DNA of 63,299 nucleotides from positions 1 through 63,299 of the forward strand of contig REEH01000124.1 of the NCBI GenBank assembly GCA_007695175.1. The letters are read 5' to 3'. The notes beneath the pieces are model-generated. The model had not been told where the DNA came from, searched no databases, and saw only the letters and a program-made list of their open reading frames with translations. Shown piece by piece: positions 34,139 to 42,960 of the stretch. Position 1 is the first letter of the stretch, and every line of letters begins with the position of its first letter. The translations under genes and the position numbers were made by a program. The DNA is from Spirochaetaceae bacterium (lineage in GTDB: Bacteria; Spirochaetota; Spirochaetia; DSM-27196; Alkalispirochaetaceae).

Positions 34139-35561
34139 TGAGCTCCCGGTACACATCCTCGTAGGCGGCGGCGGAACCGTCCCAGCGGAAGTCTCGGCTC
34201 ATGCCAAGGTCCTGCATCCGGCGAATCCGATCCTTCCTGTTCAGGAACGTCCGCACCGCTTCGTGCAGGGCCAGAAAGATACCCTCCGGGGAGTACCGGC
34301 GAATCAGAAAGCCCGTTTCCTCATCCACCGTATCGGCCAGCCCCCCCGTGGCCGTCACAATGGGTATCGTCCCGTATCGCATGGCGTACATCTGGTTCAG
34401 TCCGCACGGTTCATAGGTGCTTGGCATCAGAAAGAAGTCACACCCCGCCTCGATCCGGTGCGCCAGGGCGTGGTCGTACCCGATAATCGCGGAAAAATTG
34501 GGCAGTCGCTCCGCGAGCTTCCGAATCTCTTCCTCGCACCATACCTCGCCGCTTCCCAGGAAAACAAACTGCAGGGGCAGCTCCGTGCACACTCTGTAGA
34601 GACTTCCGTGTCCCGGACCAAAGAGTGCTCCGATGCCCTTCTGTTCCGTCAGACGGGTAACCATACCGACCAGGGGAATCTCTTCATTTCGTGGCAGACC
34701 GAACTCATGCTGCAGAGTCCGTTTGCATACACCCTTGCCCGAGAGATCATGGCGCGAGAAATTCGCCGCTATGGAACGGTCCGTCTCAGGGTCCCATTCC
34801 TCGTCGTCGATCCCGTTCAGTATGCCCCTCAAGTGGTCCGCCCGCCCGGCGGCTTCGCCCTGCAGGCCGAATCCGTACGGGGCAGTCTGAATCTCCCGGG
34901 CGTAGCGGGGACTCACTGCGACGATACGTCCCGCCGTTCGGAGCGCTCCCCGTACGAGGTTGACCTCCCCCTCCGCGACGAGTCCTGCCTCATCCAGCTG
35001 CTGACTGGACAGCCCCGTGTTCTCCGCATCACGTGCGGGGTACCAGCCCTGGTATCCGAAGTTGTGTATCGAGAAGACCGTCCCGGCGCCGGCGAGGCTG
35101 GTTTCGCCGTAAAAGGCACGATGGAAAAGGGGTGTAAGGGCCGTCGGCCAGTCGTGGGAATGGATTATACGGGGAGACCAGCCCAGGGCCATGGCGATCT
35201 GGAGAGCACCGCGGGAGAGCAGGGAGAAGCGGCGCAGGTTGTCCTCGTAGGCGGAGGAGGCGGAGGGTCCGTATATGCCGGGGCGGGCGAGCAGCGCTTC
35301 GTGATCAATCAGGTAGAGCTCCACCCCGTCATGCGCACCCTGAAACACACCGATCCACTCCTCCCGGTATCCCAGGGGTACTCCCACGGGAATGCGGAGG
35401 TCGGTGAAAGCGGTTGTCTCCACCGATGCGTACCGGGGAAGAACCACCGTTACGCGATGCCCCCGTTTGACAAGAGCCTTTGCCAGGGCCGCGACGGCAT
35501 CGGCGAGTCCTCCTGATTTCGCGTGGGGATGAAACTCACTGCTGACGAAGAGTATATGCAC
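34122..35561 (-). CDS. glgA: Glycogen synthase (ADP-glucose, GT5)
   Basis: 479 residues. GlgA extends alpha-1,4-glucan chains from ADP-glucose produced by GlgC. The N terminus HILFVSSEFHPHAKSGGLAD contains the ADP-glucose-binding KSGGL. The C-terminal Rossmann half has PSTYEPCGLNQMYAMRYGTI and the following TGGLADTV. The GTG at 35561 is chosen because it lies 2 nt after the stop of the upstream acetyltransferase gene and the sequence then matches the family start. A longer frame to 35738 would overlap that gene. There is no ribosome binding site, consistent with translational coupling. Confidence 0.93.
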   Translation of the reverse strand: MHILFVSSEFHPHAKSGGLADAVAALAKALVKRGHRVTVVLPRYASVETTAFTDLRIPVGVPLGYREEWIGVFQGAHDGVELYLIDHEALLARPGIYGPSASSAYEDNLRRFSLLSRGALQIAMALGWSPRIIHSHDWPTALTPLFHRAFYGETSLAGAGTVFSIHNFGYQGWYPARDAENTGLSSQQLDEAGLVAEGEVNLVRGALRTAGRIVAVSPRYAREIQTAPYGFGLQGEAAGRADHLRGILNGIDDEEWDPETDRSIAANFSRHDLSGKGVCKRTLQHEFGLPRNEEIPLVGMVTRLTEQKGIGALFGPGHGSLYRVCTELPLQFVFLGSGEVWCEEEIRKLAERLPNFSAIIGYDHALAHRIEAGCDFFLMPSTYEPCGLNQMYAMRYGTIPIVTATGGLADTVDEETGFLIRRYSPEGIFLALHEAVRTFLNRKDRIRRMQDLGMSRDFRWDGSAAAYEDVYRELITPNG

Positions 35562-35563
35562 AG

Positions 35564-36406
35564 TCAGAGATAATAGCTTATACGGTAGAGCGATACAAAC
35601 GTAAAACCCATCCCGCGGTACAGTTTCTGCGCCGTGCGGTTGGTCTGTTTCACGAAAAGGGAAGCATCGCGCTTTTCCCTGCCGATCCGCTGCAGCAAAT
35701 GACTCATGAGCCATCGGGCGACGCCGCGGCCGCGCCATTCGGGAAGGGTAAAGACGCCGCCGATCTGGTCGGTCCGGAGCCCCCGGGCGTTGGTTGCCAC
35801 CCGGGCAATGATCTGGTCACGATGGAGAGCAACCAGGACGAGATGGTTGGACAGGCTGTCCAGAAGGTGAGCCTTGCTGTGGGCCGGTACCGGCGTCCGT
35901 CCGGGAAGCAGCACTTCTTCCATCTCATATGCGATTTGCACCTGCAGGAGGGCGCGCCATTCCCGTGGCTGCGGCGTGGCGATCCGCAGTTCCGGCAGGG
36001 GCGGCGGGAGCAGGGAAGGAAAGGAGTGGTGCGGCAGGTACAGCAAATCGTAGGCCACCGTGTCCCGCACCTGGGGAGAGAGAAGGGCGTCCAGCGCCTG
36101 TACGTCATGTTCAGTGCCCATGACGGTGCGGATCCTTGGAAAGAGACCTATTCGTTTTTTCAGCTGTGATCGTTCCCGAAGGTCAGGACCGACGGCGTCC
36201 ATGGCAAAGGGCATGAACAACCCCGACGGCCCCTGATACAGTACGGCCCGGTCCGGCAGGTGGAGAAATCTCCCTCCCCGGCGTCCCCGCGGGTCCAGGG
36301 AGGATCGTCGGTAATGGTCGCTCAGACCTGTCGTCGATGGCTCATGATCCCGCAGAAATGTCTCCAGCCTCGGTGCGGGGCGATACCCGATCGTTTCCCA
36401 GGACAT
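35564..36406 (-). CDS. GNAT-family N-acetyltransferase
   Basis: 280 residues. The C-terminal ~130 residues form a GNAT domain: the acetyl-CoA loop is in GVFTLPEWRGRGVARWLMSH, followed by SLFVKQTNRTAQKLYRGMGF, the usual end of the fold. The N-terminal ~140 residues are less conserved and could be a degenerate second GNAT unit. The substrate is unknown. It lies 17 nt after the GH3 gene and 2 nt before glgA in the same run, so it may act in cell-wall or carbohydrate metabolism, but that is only context. Confidence 0.8.
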   Translation of the reverse strand: MSWETIGYRPAPRLETFLRDHEPSTTGLSDHYRRSSLDPRGRRGGRFLHLPDRAVLYQGPSGLFMPFAMDAVGPDLRERSQLKKRIGLFPRIRTVMGTEHDVQALDALLSPQVRDTVAYDLLYLPHHSFPSLLPPPLPELRIATPQPREWRALLQVQIAYEMEEVLLPGRTPVPAHSKAHLLDSLSNHLVLVALHRDQIIARVATNARGLRTDQIGGVFTLPEWRGRGVARWLMSHLLQRIGREKRDASLFVKQTNRTAQKLYRGMGFTFVSLYRISYYL

Positions 36407-36423
36407 TATCGTGCCTTCGGGAT

Positions 36424-38208
36424 TCAGGGATGGGTGAGGGAGAGCGGGAGAATGCCCGTGGGCTGGTAATCGCCCTGGAGGACGCTGAATCCCGCTTCAA
36501 AACTCTCCGTTCCCCACCCGTAGACAGCAATAGCGTCTTCGATCCAGGGGAGGGCTCCCAGGTAGACCGGTGTCAGGATACTGTAAACGATGATCCGTTT
36601 GTCGCTGTCCCGGAGCATCTGGAGTATCTCCAGCGTATTGGGATCGCTGAGAAGGAATATGATCGTATCGTACCGACTCGCCATCTCCACGAAGCGTGCA
36701 CGATCGCTCGCGAGAGAGGAGTAGAAATTGGTGCCCGAAAAGAAGAGCTCTCCCGCCCCGGGGTAATACCGTCGTCCCACGGAGAAGAAAAGGGGATCCC
36801 GTCCCGCCAGAAGGACCCGCTCACCCGGGGCCGCTCGATGGGGAAGGTTGCGGTCCCGGATCATCGTAACGCTCCGTCCCGCCTGGTCCAGGAAGAAGGT
36901 CCTTGCCTCAGGAATCCGTACGAACTCCCGGATCGACCCTGTTTCCGGAAAGAGAGGAACGCGCCACTCCGGTATGAGATAGGCAATTTTTACCCGCAGG
37001 ATGCGCCGAACCGATTCATCCACCCGGGCGCGGAACTCCGGCTCCTCCCGGTACGCGTTGATGAGGGTGCGCCAGATCTCTCCATCAAAGGCGGGAGTGC
37101 GGGAAAGCATCACGCTGTCGTTACCCGCCAGTATCGCCTGTTTGACCAGTTCCGCGAAGGACCAGTTGTTCCTTTCCGCGTACACCAGCGCCCCGCCCAT
37201 GTACAGATCGTCCGTCACCACGACGCCCTGGAACCCGAGGATCCCGCGCAGCAGGGTAATATTGAAGTACGGGGAGAGGCTTGCCGGCGTCGCCACGCCG
37301 GTGATCTCGGGAAAACTCAGATGTCCTCCCAGTACGGCCGGCACCCCCTCGCGAACAAGCATGCGGAAGGGGAAGAGCTCCCGTTGCCAGAGGGTTTCAA
37401 AGTCCTCGTCCAGCACCGGCAGGACGCCGTGACTGTCACCGGTTGCATTTCCGTGTCCAGGAAAGTGTTTTGCCGTGGCTATCACACCGGTCTGTTCGAG
37501 TCCGCGATAGAAGGCGAGGCCCAGAATGCCGGTCTGGTGCGGGTCCGACGAAAACGCCCGGGGACCGATCACGTGTGCTTCCGGGTTGGTGTAAACGTCC
37601 ACGGTGGGGGCAAAGTTCATATTGACACCGAGCGCGCGCAGTTCAAGTCCGATGTACCGGGCACTCATGAGGGCGTCGTAGGGGAGACCTGACGCGCCTA
37701 TGGCCATGTTTCCCGGTGTGATGAGAGTCCCGTCCTTTATATGCCGGACCCAGCCGCCCTCCTGATCGGTAGCGGTAAAAAGGGGAATGCCGCTCGCCGT
37801 GTCGATACTGGCCTGCTGCATCGTGCCGAGGGAACGGGCCAGTACGTTGAGGTTCTCCGCGTTCCAGCCGAATATCTTTACGCCTCCGAGGTTGCGTTCC
37901 CGGATCCAGCGCATGATCTCCTGCGACGGCTCCTGTCCGTTCCATGCAAGCATCAGCACCTGGGCGACCCGCTGCTCGTCGGACATGGAGGCGATCAGTG
38001 TATCCACGTGCCTGTCGATCACCTCGTTCGAATCGGGCCAGCGAACTCCCTTGAGCCGCTCCGCCGGGAGCGACCAGAAGAGGCCGCCCGATACCGAGGG
38101 GGTTGCTTCATCCAGGGGTGTGGTAAACCGCTCCGGCCCCTGAAGGCCGGACGCGGGAAAGGCTTGTACGAAGAGAGCCGCCAGCAGAATGGGGAGAAAC
38201 CGCCGCAT
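36424..38208 (-). CDS. Secreted glycoside hydrolase family 3 (beta-N-acetylhexosaminidase type)
   Basis: 594 residues with a signal peptide (about 1-20, RRFLPILLAALFVQAFPAS). The GH3 barrel has the NagZ-type signature KHFPGHGNATGDSH (Lys247 to His260), where Asp258 and His260 form the acid/base dyad, and the nucleophile Asp333 in VVVTDDLYMGG. NagZ enzymes remove N-acetylglucosamine from muropeptides; this longer, exported version also has a C-terminal domain of about 200 residues. It probably acts on peptidoglycan or chitin-type oligosaccharides outside the cytoplasm. It sits 42 nt downstream of ccdA. Confidence 0.87.
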   Translation of the reverse strand: MRRFLPILLAALFVQAFPASGLQGPERFTTPLDEATPSVSGGLFWSLPAERLKGVRWPDSNEVIDRHVDTLIASMSDEQRVAQVLMLAWNGQEPSQEIMRWIRERNLGGVKIFGWNAENLNVLARSLGTMQQASIDTASGIPLFTATDQEGGWVRHIKDGTLITPGNMAIGASGLPYDALMSARYIGLELRALGVNMNFAPTVDVYTNPEAHVIGPRAFSSDPHQTGILGLAFYRGLEQTGVIATAKHFPGHGNATGDSHGVLPVLDEDFETLWQRELFPFRMLVREGVPAVLGGHLSFPEITGVATPASLSPYFNITLLRGILGFQGVVVTDDLYMGGALVYAERNNWSFAELVKQAILAGNDSVMLSRTPAFDGEIWRTLINAYREEPEFRARVDESVRRILRVKIAYLIPEWRVPLFPETGSIREFVRIPEARTFFLDQAGRSVTMIRDRNLPHRAAPGERVLLAGRDPLFFSVGRRYYPGAGELFFSGTNFYSSLASDRARFVEMASRYDTIIFLLSDPNTLEILQMLRDSDKRIIVYSILTPVYLGALPWIEDAIAVYGWGTESFEAGFSVLQGDYQPTGILPLSLTHP

Positions 38209-38250
38209 AATCGGAGAGGATAACAGATTCCTCGCCGGGTGTCTCCCTTT

Positions 38251-39192
38251 CTATATCCCCTGGTACATCAGCCACCGGCTGAGCATTACACCAAGATCCA
38301 GCACGCCGGTCCACTGAAGGATGCCCGCGATCAGCAGTACAAGAGCGATCGAGGAGCCCACCGGCTTGAGTGGAGCCAGTCCGCGCAGGAGGCGCGAAGC
38401 CGGATGGAATGCCGCAAGGATCAGCAGGAGCAGGGAAAAGAGAATCCGTGAAGCTTCCCGGTTGGTACTGCTCCACTGCTGGAGGCGGTATCCGCTGGAG
38501 AGGATTACCGCGTTTATCTGCTGGAACCGGCCAAAGGCGATGAGGAGACCGATGCCGACAAGGAAGAGTCCACTGACCACCCGTATCCTGCCCAGGTGAG
38601 GCTTGATCCTGTTCAGGTACGCCGTGACCCGGGTGAAAGCGAGGCCGGTCGCAAGGAAGGGGATGCCCAGGCCAAGAGAGTAGGAGAGTAGCAGCAATCC
38701 GGCTCGGGCGATATGTCCTTCCGCCCCGGCCAGAAAGAGAATCGACGCGAGAATCGGGCCTATGCAGGGACTCCATCCGGCACCGAAGGCCATCCCCACC
38801 GTCATTGCCCCCAGTGCCCCCGCCGGGCGGGACCGGACGTGGATGCGGCGTTCGCGATTCAGAAACGATACGAAATCAAAGGTGATATTCAGACCGAGAA
38901 GTACGACGACGAGGCCGGCCGCCAGGTTCATCCACGTCAGGGCCGAGGTAAAGAGAAGAGCCGGGCCGGCAAAAAGTATGCCCAGTGCGACAAAGACGAT
39001 GCTGAACCCGAGCACGAAGAAAGCCGTTCGGCCCAGGATTTTCACACGATCGCCGGATCCCCGGGAAAGATCCTGAAAACTGAGCCCACTGACAAAGGAG
39101 AGGTACGATGGAATGAGCGGCAGCACGCAGGGGGAGAGAAAGGAGAGCAGTCCCGCCACGAAGGCGATCAGGACTGATACGTCACCGCTCAT
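38251..39192 (-). CDS. ccdA: CcdA/DsbD-type transmembrane thiol-electron carrier
   Basis: 313 residues, hydrophobic throughout with about eight membrane segments, longer than the six-helix minimal CcdA. The two redox cysteines are in LSPCVLPLIPSY (Cys22) and GWSPCIGPILAS (Cys143), the family signature. It carries electrons from cytoplasmic thioredoxin across the membrane to extracytoplasmic thioredoxin-like proteins. Its partner TlpA is encoded just upstream with an 11-nt overlap. No cytochrome c maturation genes are adjacent, so general disulfide reduction is as likely as a haem role. Confidence 0.9.
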   Translation of the reverse strand: MSGDVSVLIAFVAGLLSFLSPCVLPLIPSYLSFVSGLSFQDLSRGSGDRVKILGRTAFFVLGFSIVFVALGILFAGPALLFTSALTWMNLAAGLVVVLLGLNITFDFVSFLNRERRIHVRSRPAGALGAMTVGMAFGAGWSPCIGPILASILFLAGAEGHIARAGLLLLSYSLGLGIPFLATGLAFTRVTAYLNRIKPHLGRIRVVSGLFLVGIGLLIAFGRFQQINAVILSSGYRLQQWSSTNREASRILFSLLLLILAAFHPASRLLRGLAPLKPVGSSIALVLLIAGILQWTGVLDLGVMLSRWLMYQGI

Positions 39193-39823
39193 CAGGCGAG
39201 GCCTCGAGCTCCAGTATGTCGCGCATTGTTCCCAGAATTACCGGATCTTTCCAGTCCAGGATACCGATAACCATTCCCAGGACGAAACCGTCGGAACTGA
39301 TGAAGTACGTCGTGGGAAGGCCGCGAACACCATAATTGGAGGAAACCCGGCCCGTGGGATCGAGGAGAATCGGGAAGGTGTATCCGTACTCCTGAATGTA
39401 ACCACTGACGGTGCCGCGGTCCTCCTGAACACTCACCGCCAGAATCCGGAAGGGCAGATCCGCCAGCTCCCGGTGCATGATCTCCATGGCGGGCATTTCC
39501 TCCCGGCACGGAGGACACCAGGTTGCCCAGAAGTTGAGAAAAACCACTTCACCCCGATGGTCCCGGAGGCGTATCTCTTCATCCTGGAGTCCGGCCAGGG
39601 TGAAATCGACGGTAGCGATGTCCTGCTCAAAGGGACGCACACCGATGGACGCAAGCAACTCTCTCTGCAACTCCCGGCGCCCTGCCGGCGCGGGTGCGAC
39701 CCGCTCGGTACCGGCCTCTTCCGGGACAGTCTCCTGCGTTCCACCGGCGGAGACGCTCGCCCCGGCGGACAGGATGAGGAGTGCCGCCAGAACAGCGCTA
39801 CCAGCTAAGTATCTACCTCTCAT
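39182..39823 (-). CDS. Exported TlpA/ResA-like thioredoxin
   Basis: 213 residues. A signal sequence or anchor (about 5-27, no lipobox cysteine) precedes a short linker and a TlpA-type domain with FLNFWATWCPPCREEMP (Cys103, Cys106) and the cis-Pro region RGLPTTYFIS. It would receive electrons from the CcdA encoded next to it and reduce disulfides in the periplasm. ATG 39823 is used since it begins a typical signal sequence and overlaps the upstream stop by 4 nt; the frame extends to 39958 without support. This is the second TlpA-like protein in the window. Confidence 0.9.
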   Translation of the reverse strand: MRGRYLAGSAVLAALLILSAGASVSAGGTQETVPEEAGTERVAPAPAGRRELQRELLASIGVRPFEQDIATVDFTLAGLQDEEIRLRDHRGEVVFLNFWATWCPPCREEMPAMEIMHRELADLPFRILAVSVQEDRGTVSGYIQEYGYTFPILLDPTGRVSSNYGVRGLPTTYFISSDGFVLGMVIGILDWKDPVILGTMRDILELEASPDER

Positions 39824-40527
39824 AATATAGTAAAAATAAAACTTTCCAGGTCCGTTATCAAGAGCGCAACCAGATTGTATGCCCCATGTCCCAGCACAAG
39901 AGCGGATAGACGTCCCGTGCGCATCCAGAAGACACCCAGGGCCACCCCCGCAAGGCACGCCAGGACTACCGCTTCCGGACCCTGCCAGGCGTGACCGGCG
40001 GCGAAGAGTATCGCCGCCAGAGGTACCGCGAACAGGGCTCGCAGGCCGGCCTGTCCAAGCCGTGTGAGAAGGTACTTGCGGAAAAGAAGCTCCTCCACCC
40101 AGGCTACCGAAAGAAGAGCCGCCGCCAGAAGTACCGGCGAGGCTCCGCCGGTACGATCGTGCATCTCCGGGGAGCCGAATCCCCAGTGGACCGGGAGCAG
40201 TCCCGCCACGGCCCGGGTTGCGCCGGCCAGGACGAGAAGGACCGCGAATACGAAGAGGGCCGATGGGAAGAGGGCCGATGGTACAAGGGGGCTCACGCCG
40301 GCGGACCGGCGAGGCATCCCCGCGGACCCGCGACCCACCCCGCCGTGGGAAGAATCCCCGTGCGTCTCCATCAGGTAGAGCAAGAGCAACCCGAAAACCG
40401 CGCTTCGCAGTACAACCCGGAAAAGGGTGAAGTCATCGAGTATCACCACGCCCGCCGACGGACCGGGAAGGATGGCAGGCACCAGGTAAAGAGCAAGCAC
40501 TATAGCCGGTTCCCGCAACTCTCTCAT
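39820..40527 (-). CDS. CPBP-family intramembrane metalloprotease (CAAX protease-like)
   Basis: 235 residues with several membrane segments. The CPBP motifs are present: EELLFRKYLL (Glu145, Glu146, Arg150), a histidine in FAAGHAWQGPE and another in LGHGAYNLVA. Members are prenyl-protein proteases or bacteriocin-immunity type proteins; the target here is unknown. ATG 40527 is chosen because the frame further upstream crosses the divergent promoter region. A 15-bp direct duplication (near 40254-40283) repeats Ser-Ala-Leu-Phe-Pro. It leads the minus-strand run CPBP-TlpA-CcdA-GH3-GNAT-GlgA. Confidence 0.8.
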   Translation of the reverse strand: MRELREPAIVLALYLVPAILPGPSAGVVILDDFTLFRVVLRSAVFGLLLLYLMETHGDSSHGGVGRGSAGMPRRSAGVSPLVPSALFPSALFVFAVLLVLAGATRAVAGLLPVHWGFGSPEMHDRTGGASPVLLAAALLSVAWVEELLFRKYLLTRLGQAGLRALFAVPLAAILFAAGHAWQGPEAVVLACLAGVALGVFWMRTGRLSALVLGHGAYNLVALLITDLESFIFTIL

Positions 40528-40538
40528 CACCGGCGCGG

Positions 40539-40567
40539 ATTGTGCCACGGATGGGTCCAATTGTCCA
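40539..40567 (-). promoter_or_regulatory. Promoter for the CPBP-tlpA-ccdA run (minus strand)
   Basis: On the minus strand TGGACA (40567-40562), 17-nt spacer, CACAAT (40544-40539), giving a start about 4-6 nt before ATG 40527. The -10 match is moderate. It is divergent from the PilZ gene promoter, with the two -35 boxes 14 bp apart. Confidence 0.45.
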
Positions 40568-40581
40568 CGGTTTTCACGTAT

Positions 40582-40611
40582 TTGATTCCTTACGCTCTTT
40601 TCCTGTACAAT
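40582..40611 (+). promoter_or_regulatory. Promoter of the PilZ gene
   Basis: TTGATT (40582-40587), 18-nt spacer, TACAAT (40606-40611). The start is expected near 40618, directly before GGAGGA (40618-40623). This excludes the ATG at 40610 as start, because it lies in the -10 box, and favours GTG 40628. Confidence 0.65.
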
Positions 40612-40627
40612 GGGGCTGGAGGACTCT

Positions 40628-41716
40628 GTGCCCCTCGTATTACTGATCTTAGCGCTTCTCGTGACTGCCGTGCTCGCTTTCTTCCTTTTCAAGGCGGGAG
40701 GGGGACGCTTTCCCTGGATACAGTTCTACATCCGGGGGAAAGAGTCGGGCTTTTCGCTCCCGGAAATCACACTCCTCCGCAGAGTCGCCGTTGCAAATCG
40801 GCTCAAGCAGCCCATGTCGCTCTTCTGGAGCGTCAAGACGCTGGACCGGTGCATACGTTCCGCGATCGTCGGTTTTCGTGCCGCCGGCGAGGTTGACAAC
40901 CCCCGCAACACGGAGTTTATCAACAAGCTTCTGGATTTTCGTGCCCGTGTGGAATTTGCCCAACCCAAGTACCGGTTGGGTTTGACCTCCACCAGGGGAA
41001 TCACGCCCGGACAGTCCTTCAAGATTACCCTTAAAGGCACCGGTGTATACATTTCCAAGCTCGTCGAAACCAACCGAAGGTACATGGCGATCACATACCC
41101 GCGCGGAAAGCCCCTGCCTCCCGGTTTCTCCTGGAAGAAACAGACCCTGCGCGTATACTTCTGGCGCCAGGAGGATGCGGGATACTTCTTCGAGACGCGG
41201 GCAATCGGTGACTTCCTGGACCGGAAAGTGCCGATCCTCCACGTAAACCACGTGGACAGCATCGTTCGTACCCAGAAGCGACGATCCATCCGGCGAGAAG
41301 CTCGCGTGCCCGCAACGCTGTTTCCCCTGAAGACAATAAACCAGGCGAGTGAATCGGAGGAGCGGGCCGGTGGCTATCGCTGCAAGCTGCTGGACATTTC
41401 CGAGGATGGCGCCGCTGTTGCCGTGGGGGGAAAGGTGAAAGCGGGCTTGCCGGTCAAGATTCAGACGCGCCCCGGGGACGAAACGCTCATCCTCAATGGT
41501 GTTGTCAAAGCGGCCACCTTCCAGCAGAAGAACAACGTCAGCGTATTGCATATCGAGGGGCAGCGCCCGTCACCCCCCATGCGCATAAAGATCCTGATCT
41601 TTGTGTACGCTCTCTTCGATGATGAAGGGAAAACCGGTCGGAAGAGTGGTTCCCCCGCCGTTCCGCCTCCAGCCGAAGAGCGCGGAAAGGAAACGGACGC
41701 GGAGAACGCGCAATAA
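40628..41716 (+). CDS. Membrane-anchored PilZ-domain protein (c-di-GMP effector)
   Basis: 362 residues. One N-terminal membrane segment (about 2-22) is followed by a ~200-residue region with a YcgR-N-like barrel around GLTSTRGITPGQSFKITL, then a PilZ domain with the c-di-GMP-binding arginines in QKRRSIRREAR and the DISEDGAAVAVGG motif. The C-terminal tail is Pro/Glu-rich. It probably senses c-di-GMP at the membrane and controls motility or envelope functions; spirochetes such as Borrelia use PilZ proteins in this way. The start is GTG 40628 with GGAGGA 4 nt ahead. The anchor is unusual for YcgR-type proteins, which are mostly soluble. Confidence 0.85.
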   Translation: MPLVLLILALLVTAVLAFFLFKAGGGRFPWIQFYIRGKESGFSLPEITLLRRVAVANRLKQPMSLFWSVKTLDRCIRSAIVGFRAAGEVDNPRNTEFINKLLDFRARVEFAQPKYRLGLTSTRGITPGQSFKITLKGTGVYISKLVETNRRYMAITYPRGKPLPPGFSWKKQTLRVYFWRQEDAGYFFETRAIGDFLDRKVPILHVNHVDSIVRTQKRRSIRREARVPATLFPLKTINQASESEERAGGYRCKLLDISEDGAAVAVGGKVKAGLPVKIQTRPGDETLILNGVVKAATFQQKNNVSVLHIEGQRPSPPMRIKILIFVYALFDDEGKTGRKSGSPAVPPPAEERGKETDAENAQ

Positions 41717-41721
41717 CCGTA

Positions 41722-41750
41722 TTGCAATTGGGGCGGGCTGCCCGTACTAT
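41722..41750 (+). promoter_or_regulatory. Promoter placing ATG 41758 at about +1
   Basis: TTGCAA (41722-41727), 17-nt spacer, TACTAT (41745-41750). The ATG of the next gene follows 7 nt after the -10 box with no ribosome binding site, so the transcript is predicted to be leaderless or nearly so. Confidence 0.6.
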
Positions 41751-41757
41751 TTAGAAC

Positions 41758-42951
41758 ATGAAAACGAGAGTTCGATATACGGTTTTTCTGCTATCCTTCT
41801 TCCTTTTATTCGGGGGCGGACTCTATGCCCAGAACGATCGGCTGGAAATGTTTCAGTCAAACTTCGCATCGGCGAATCTCCAGACCAAAATGGAGATCCT
41901 GCGCGCGGCGGGCGCGGAGGATCCCGCCCGGTTCGGCCCCCTGTATCGCCAGGCGATCGAGCACGTAATCAATAATTCCGGCAGGATTACCGGGGAGTCG
42001 ATGCTGAGGGAGATGGCAATGCTCGCCACCAACCGCATCGACGATGGATCCTATAGTCCCGCGGCGGCGGACCTGTGGCGACTTTTCCAGGATCACGGAG
42101 AAACATCCTTTCGTATACGTGCCCTGGAGGTGCTGGGCAATGTCGGATCCGGGAATCCCGACGTGGTGGAGGGAGTTATCGACTGGGTGCGGCGACAGCA
42201 TGTTGTTTCCGAGGGCGGAGGGAGACCGGACCTGCAGGTGCTCGCCGCGGCGGTGGATACCCTGGGGGAGTTTGGTGATTCCCGGGCGTTCGCCGTTCTT
42301 ATCGATACCGTACTCCTGCAGTATCCGGGCTTCGTGACGGCATCGGCCCGGCGGAGCCTGGCCGGATTGGAGGGTGACGTTGTCGCCCTGTCCTTGTCCT
42401 CCCTCAGGAGTCGTCCGCTCCTCGAACGGAGACCGCTTTTCTCGCTGCTTCTGACGGCGGGATTCCTCGATGAGGGAGAGCAGCGGGAGCTGTCCCGGGA
42501 GCTTCTCGCGGACACGCTCAATGTCTCCACCAGTGACCTGCGAGCTCAGGAGGAAGCACGGCAGATCCGGTTTGCCGCAGCCCAGATCCTGCGCGACGGC
42601 CGGTACGATCCGGCAACACCCCAGGTCATTCGGCACTTCAACCAGACGGTGCTCGAGTTTGAGCGCGGACGTATTTCCAGCGGTCCCTTACTGGAGGCCG
42701 TAGCGACGGTGGGGGCGATGGGCAACGAGGATGCCGCTCAGAGGCTCACGCAGTACCTTGATCTGCTGAACACCTACACCGAGAGCGACCGGCCGCAGGA
42801 CACGCAGATCATGCTCGCCGTGATAGGAAACCTGGAAACTCTCGGATCACCGATCGCATACAACTCCCTCTTCTATACGACGATGCTGGAAAACTATCCC
42901 CGCACAGTTCGTGAGCGGGCGAGACAAGCGGCAATGGCGGTGGCGCGCTAA
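41758..42951 (+). CDS. Exported HEAT-repeat-like protein of unknown function
   Basis: 397 residues. A signal peptide (about 1-24, ending LYAQ) is followed by an alpha-helical protein with repeated pairs resembling HEAT/armadillo units, for example RIRALEVLGNVGSGNPDVVE and AAVDTLGEFGDSRAFAVLID, and a further unit with LLEAVATVGAMGNEDAAQRL. Such repeats bind proteins; a periplasmic scaffold is plausible. No catalytic motif was seen. Its own promoter directly precedes it, and comEC follows after 9 nt, possibly in the same transcript. I do not recognise a named family beyond the repeat type. Confidence 0.75.
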   Translation: MKTRVRYTVFLLSFFLLFGGGLYAQNDRLEMFQSNFASANLQTKMEILRAAGAEDPARFGPLYRQAIEHVINNSGRITGESMLREMAMLATNRIDDGSYSPAAADLWRLFQDHGETSFRIRALEVLGNVGSGNPDVVEGVIDWVRRQHVVSEGGGRPDLQVLAAAVDTLGEFGDSRAFAVLIDTVLLQYPGFVTASARRSLAGLEGDVVALSLSSLRSRPLLERRPLFSLLLTAGFLDEGEQRELSRELLADTLNVSTSDLRAQEEARQIRFAAAQILRDGRYDPATPQVIRHFNQTVLEFERGRISSGPLLEAVATVGAMGNEDAAQRLTQYLDLLNTYTESDRPQDTQIMLAVIGNLETLGSPIAYNSLFYTTMLENYPRTVRERARQAAMAVAR

Positions 42952-42960
42952 TACTAGTAT

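Noticed and set aside
34263-35516. A 417-codon plus-strand frame opposite glgA
   Set aside because: glgA is certain on the minus strand and the plus frame has no recognisable motif.
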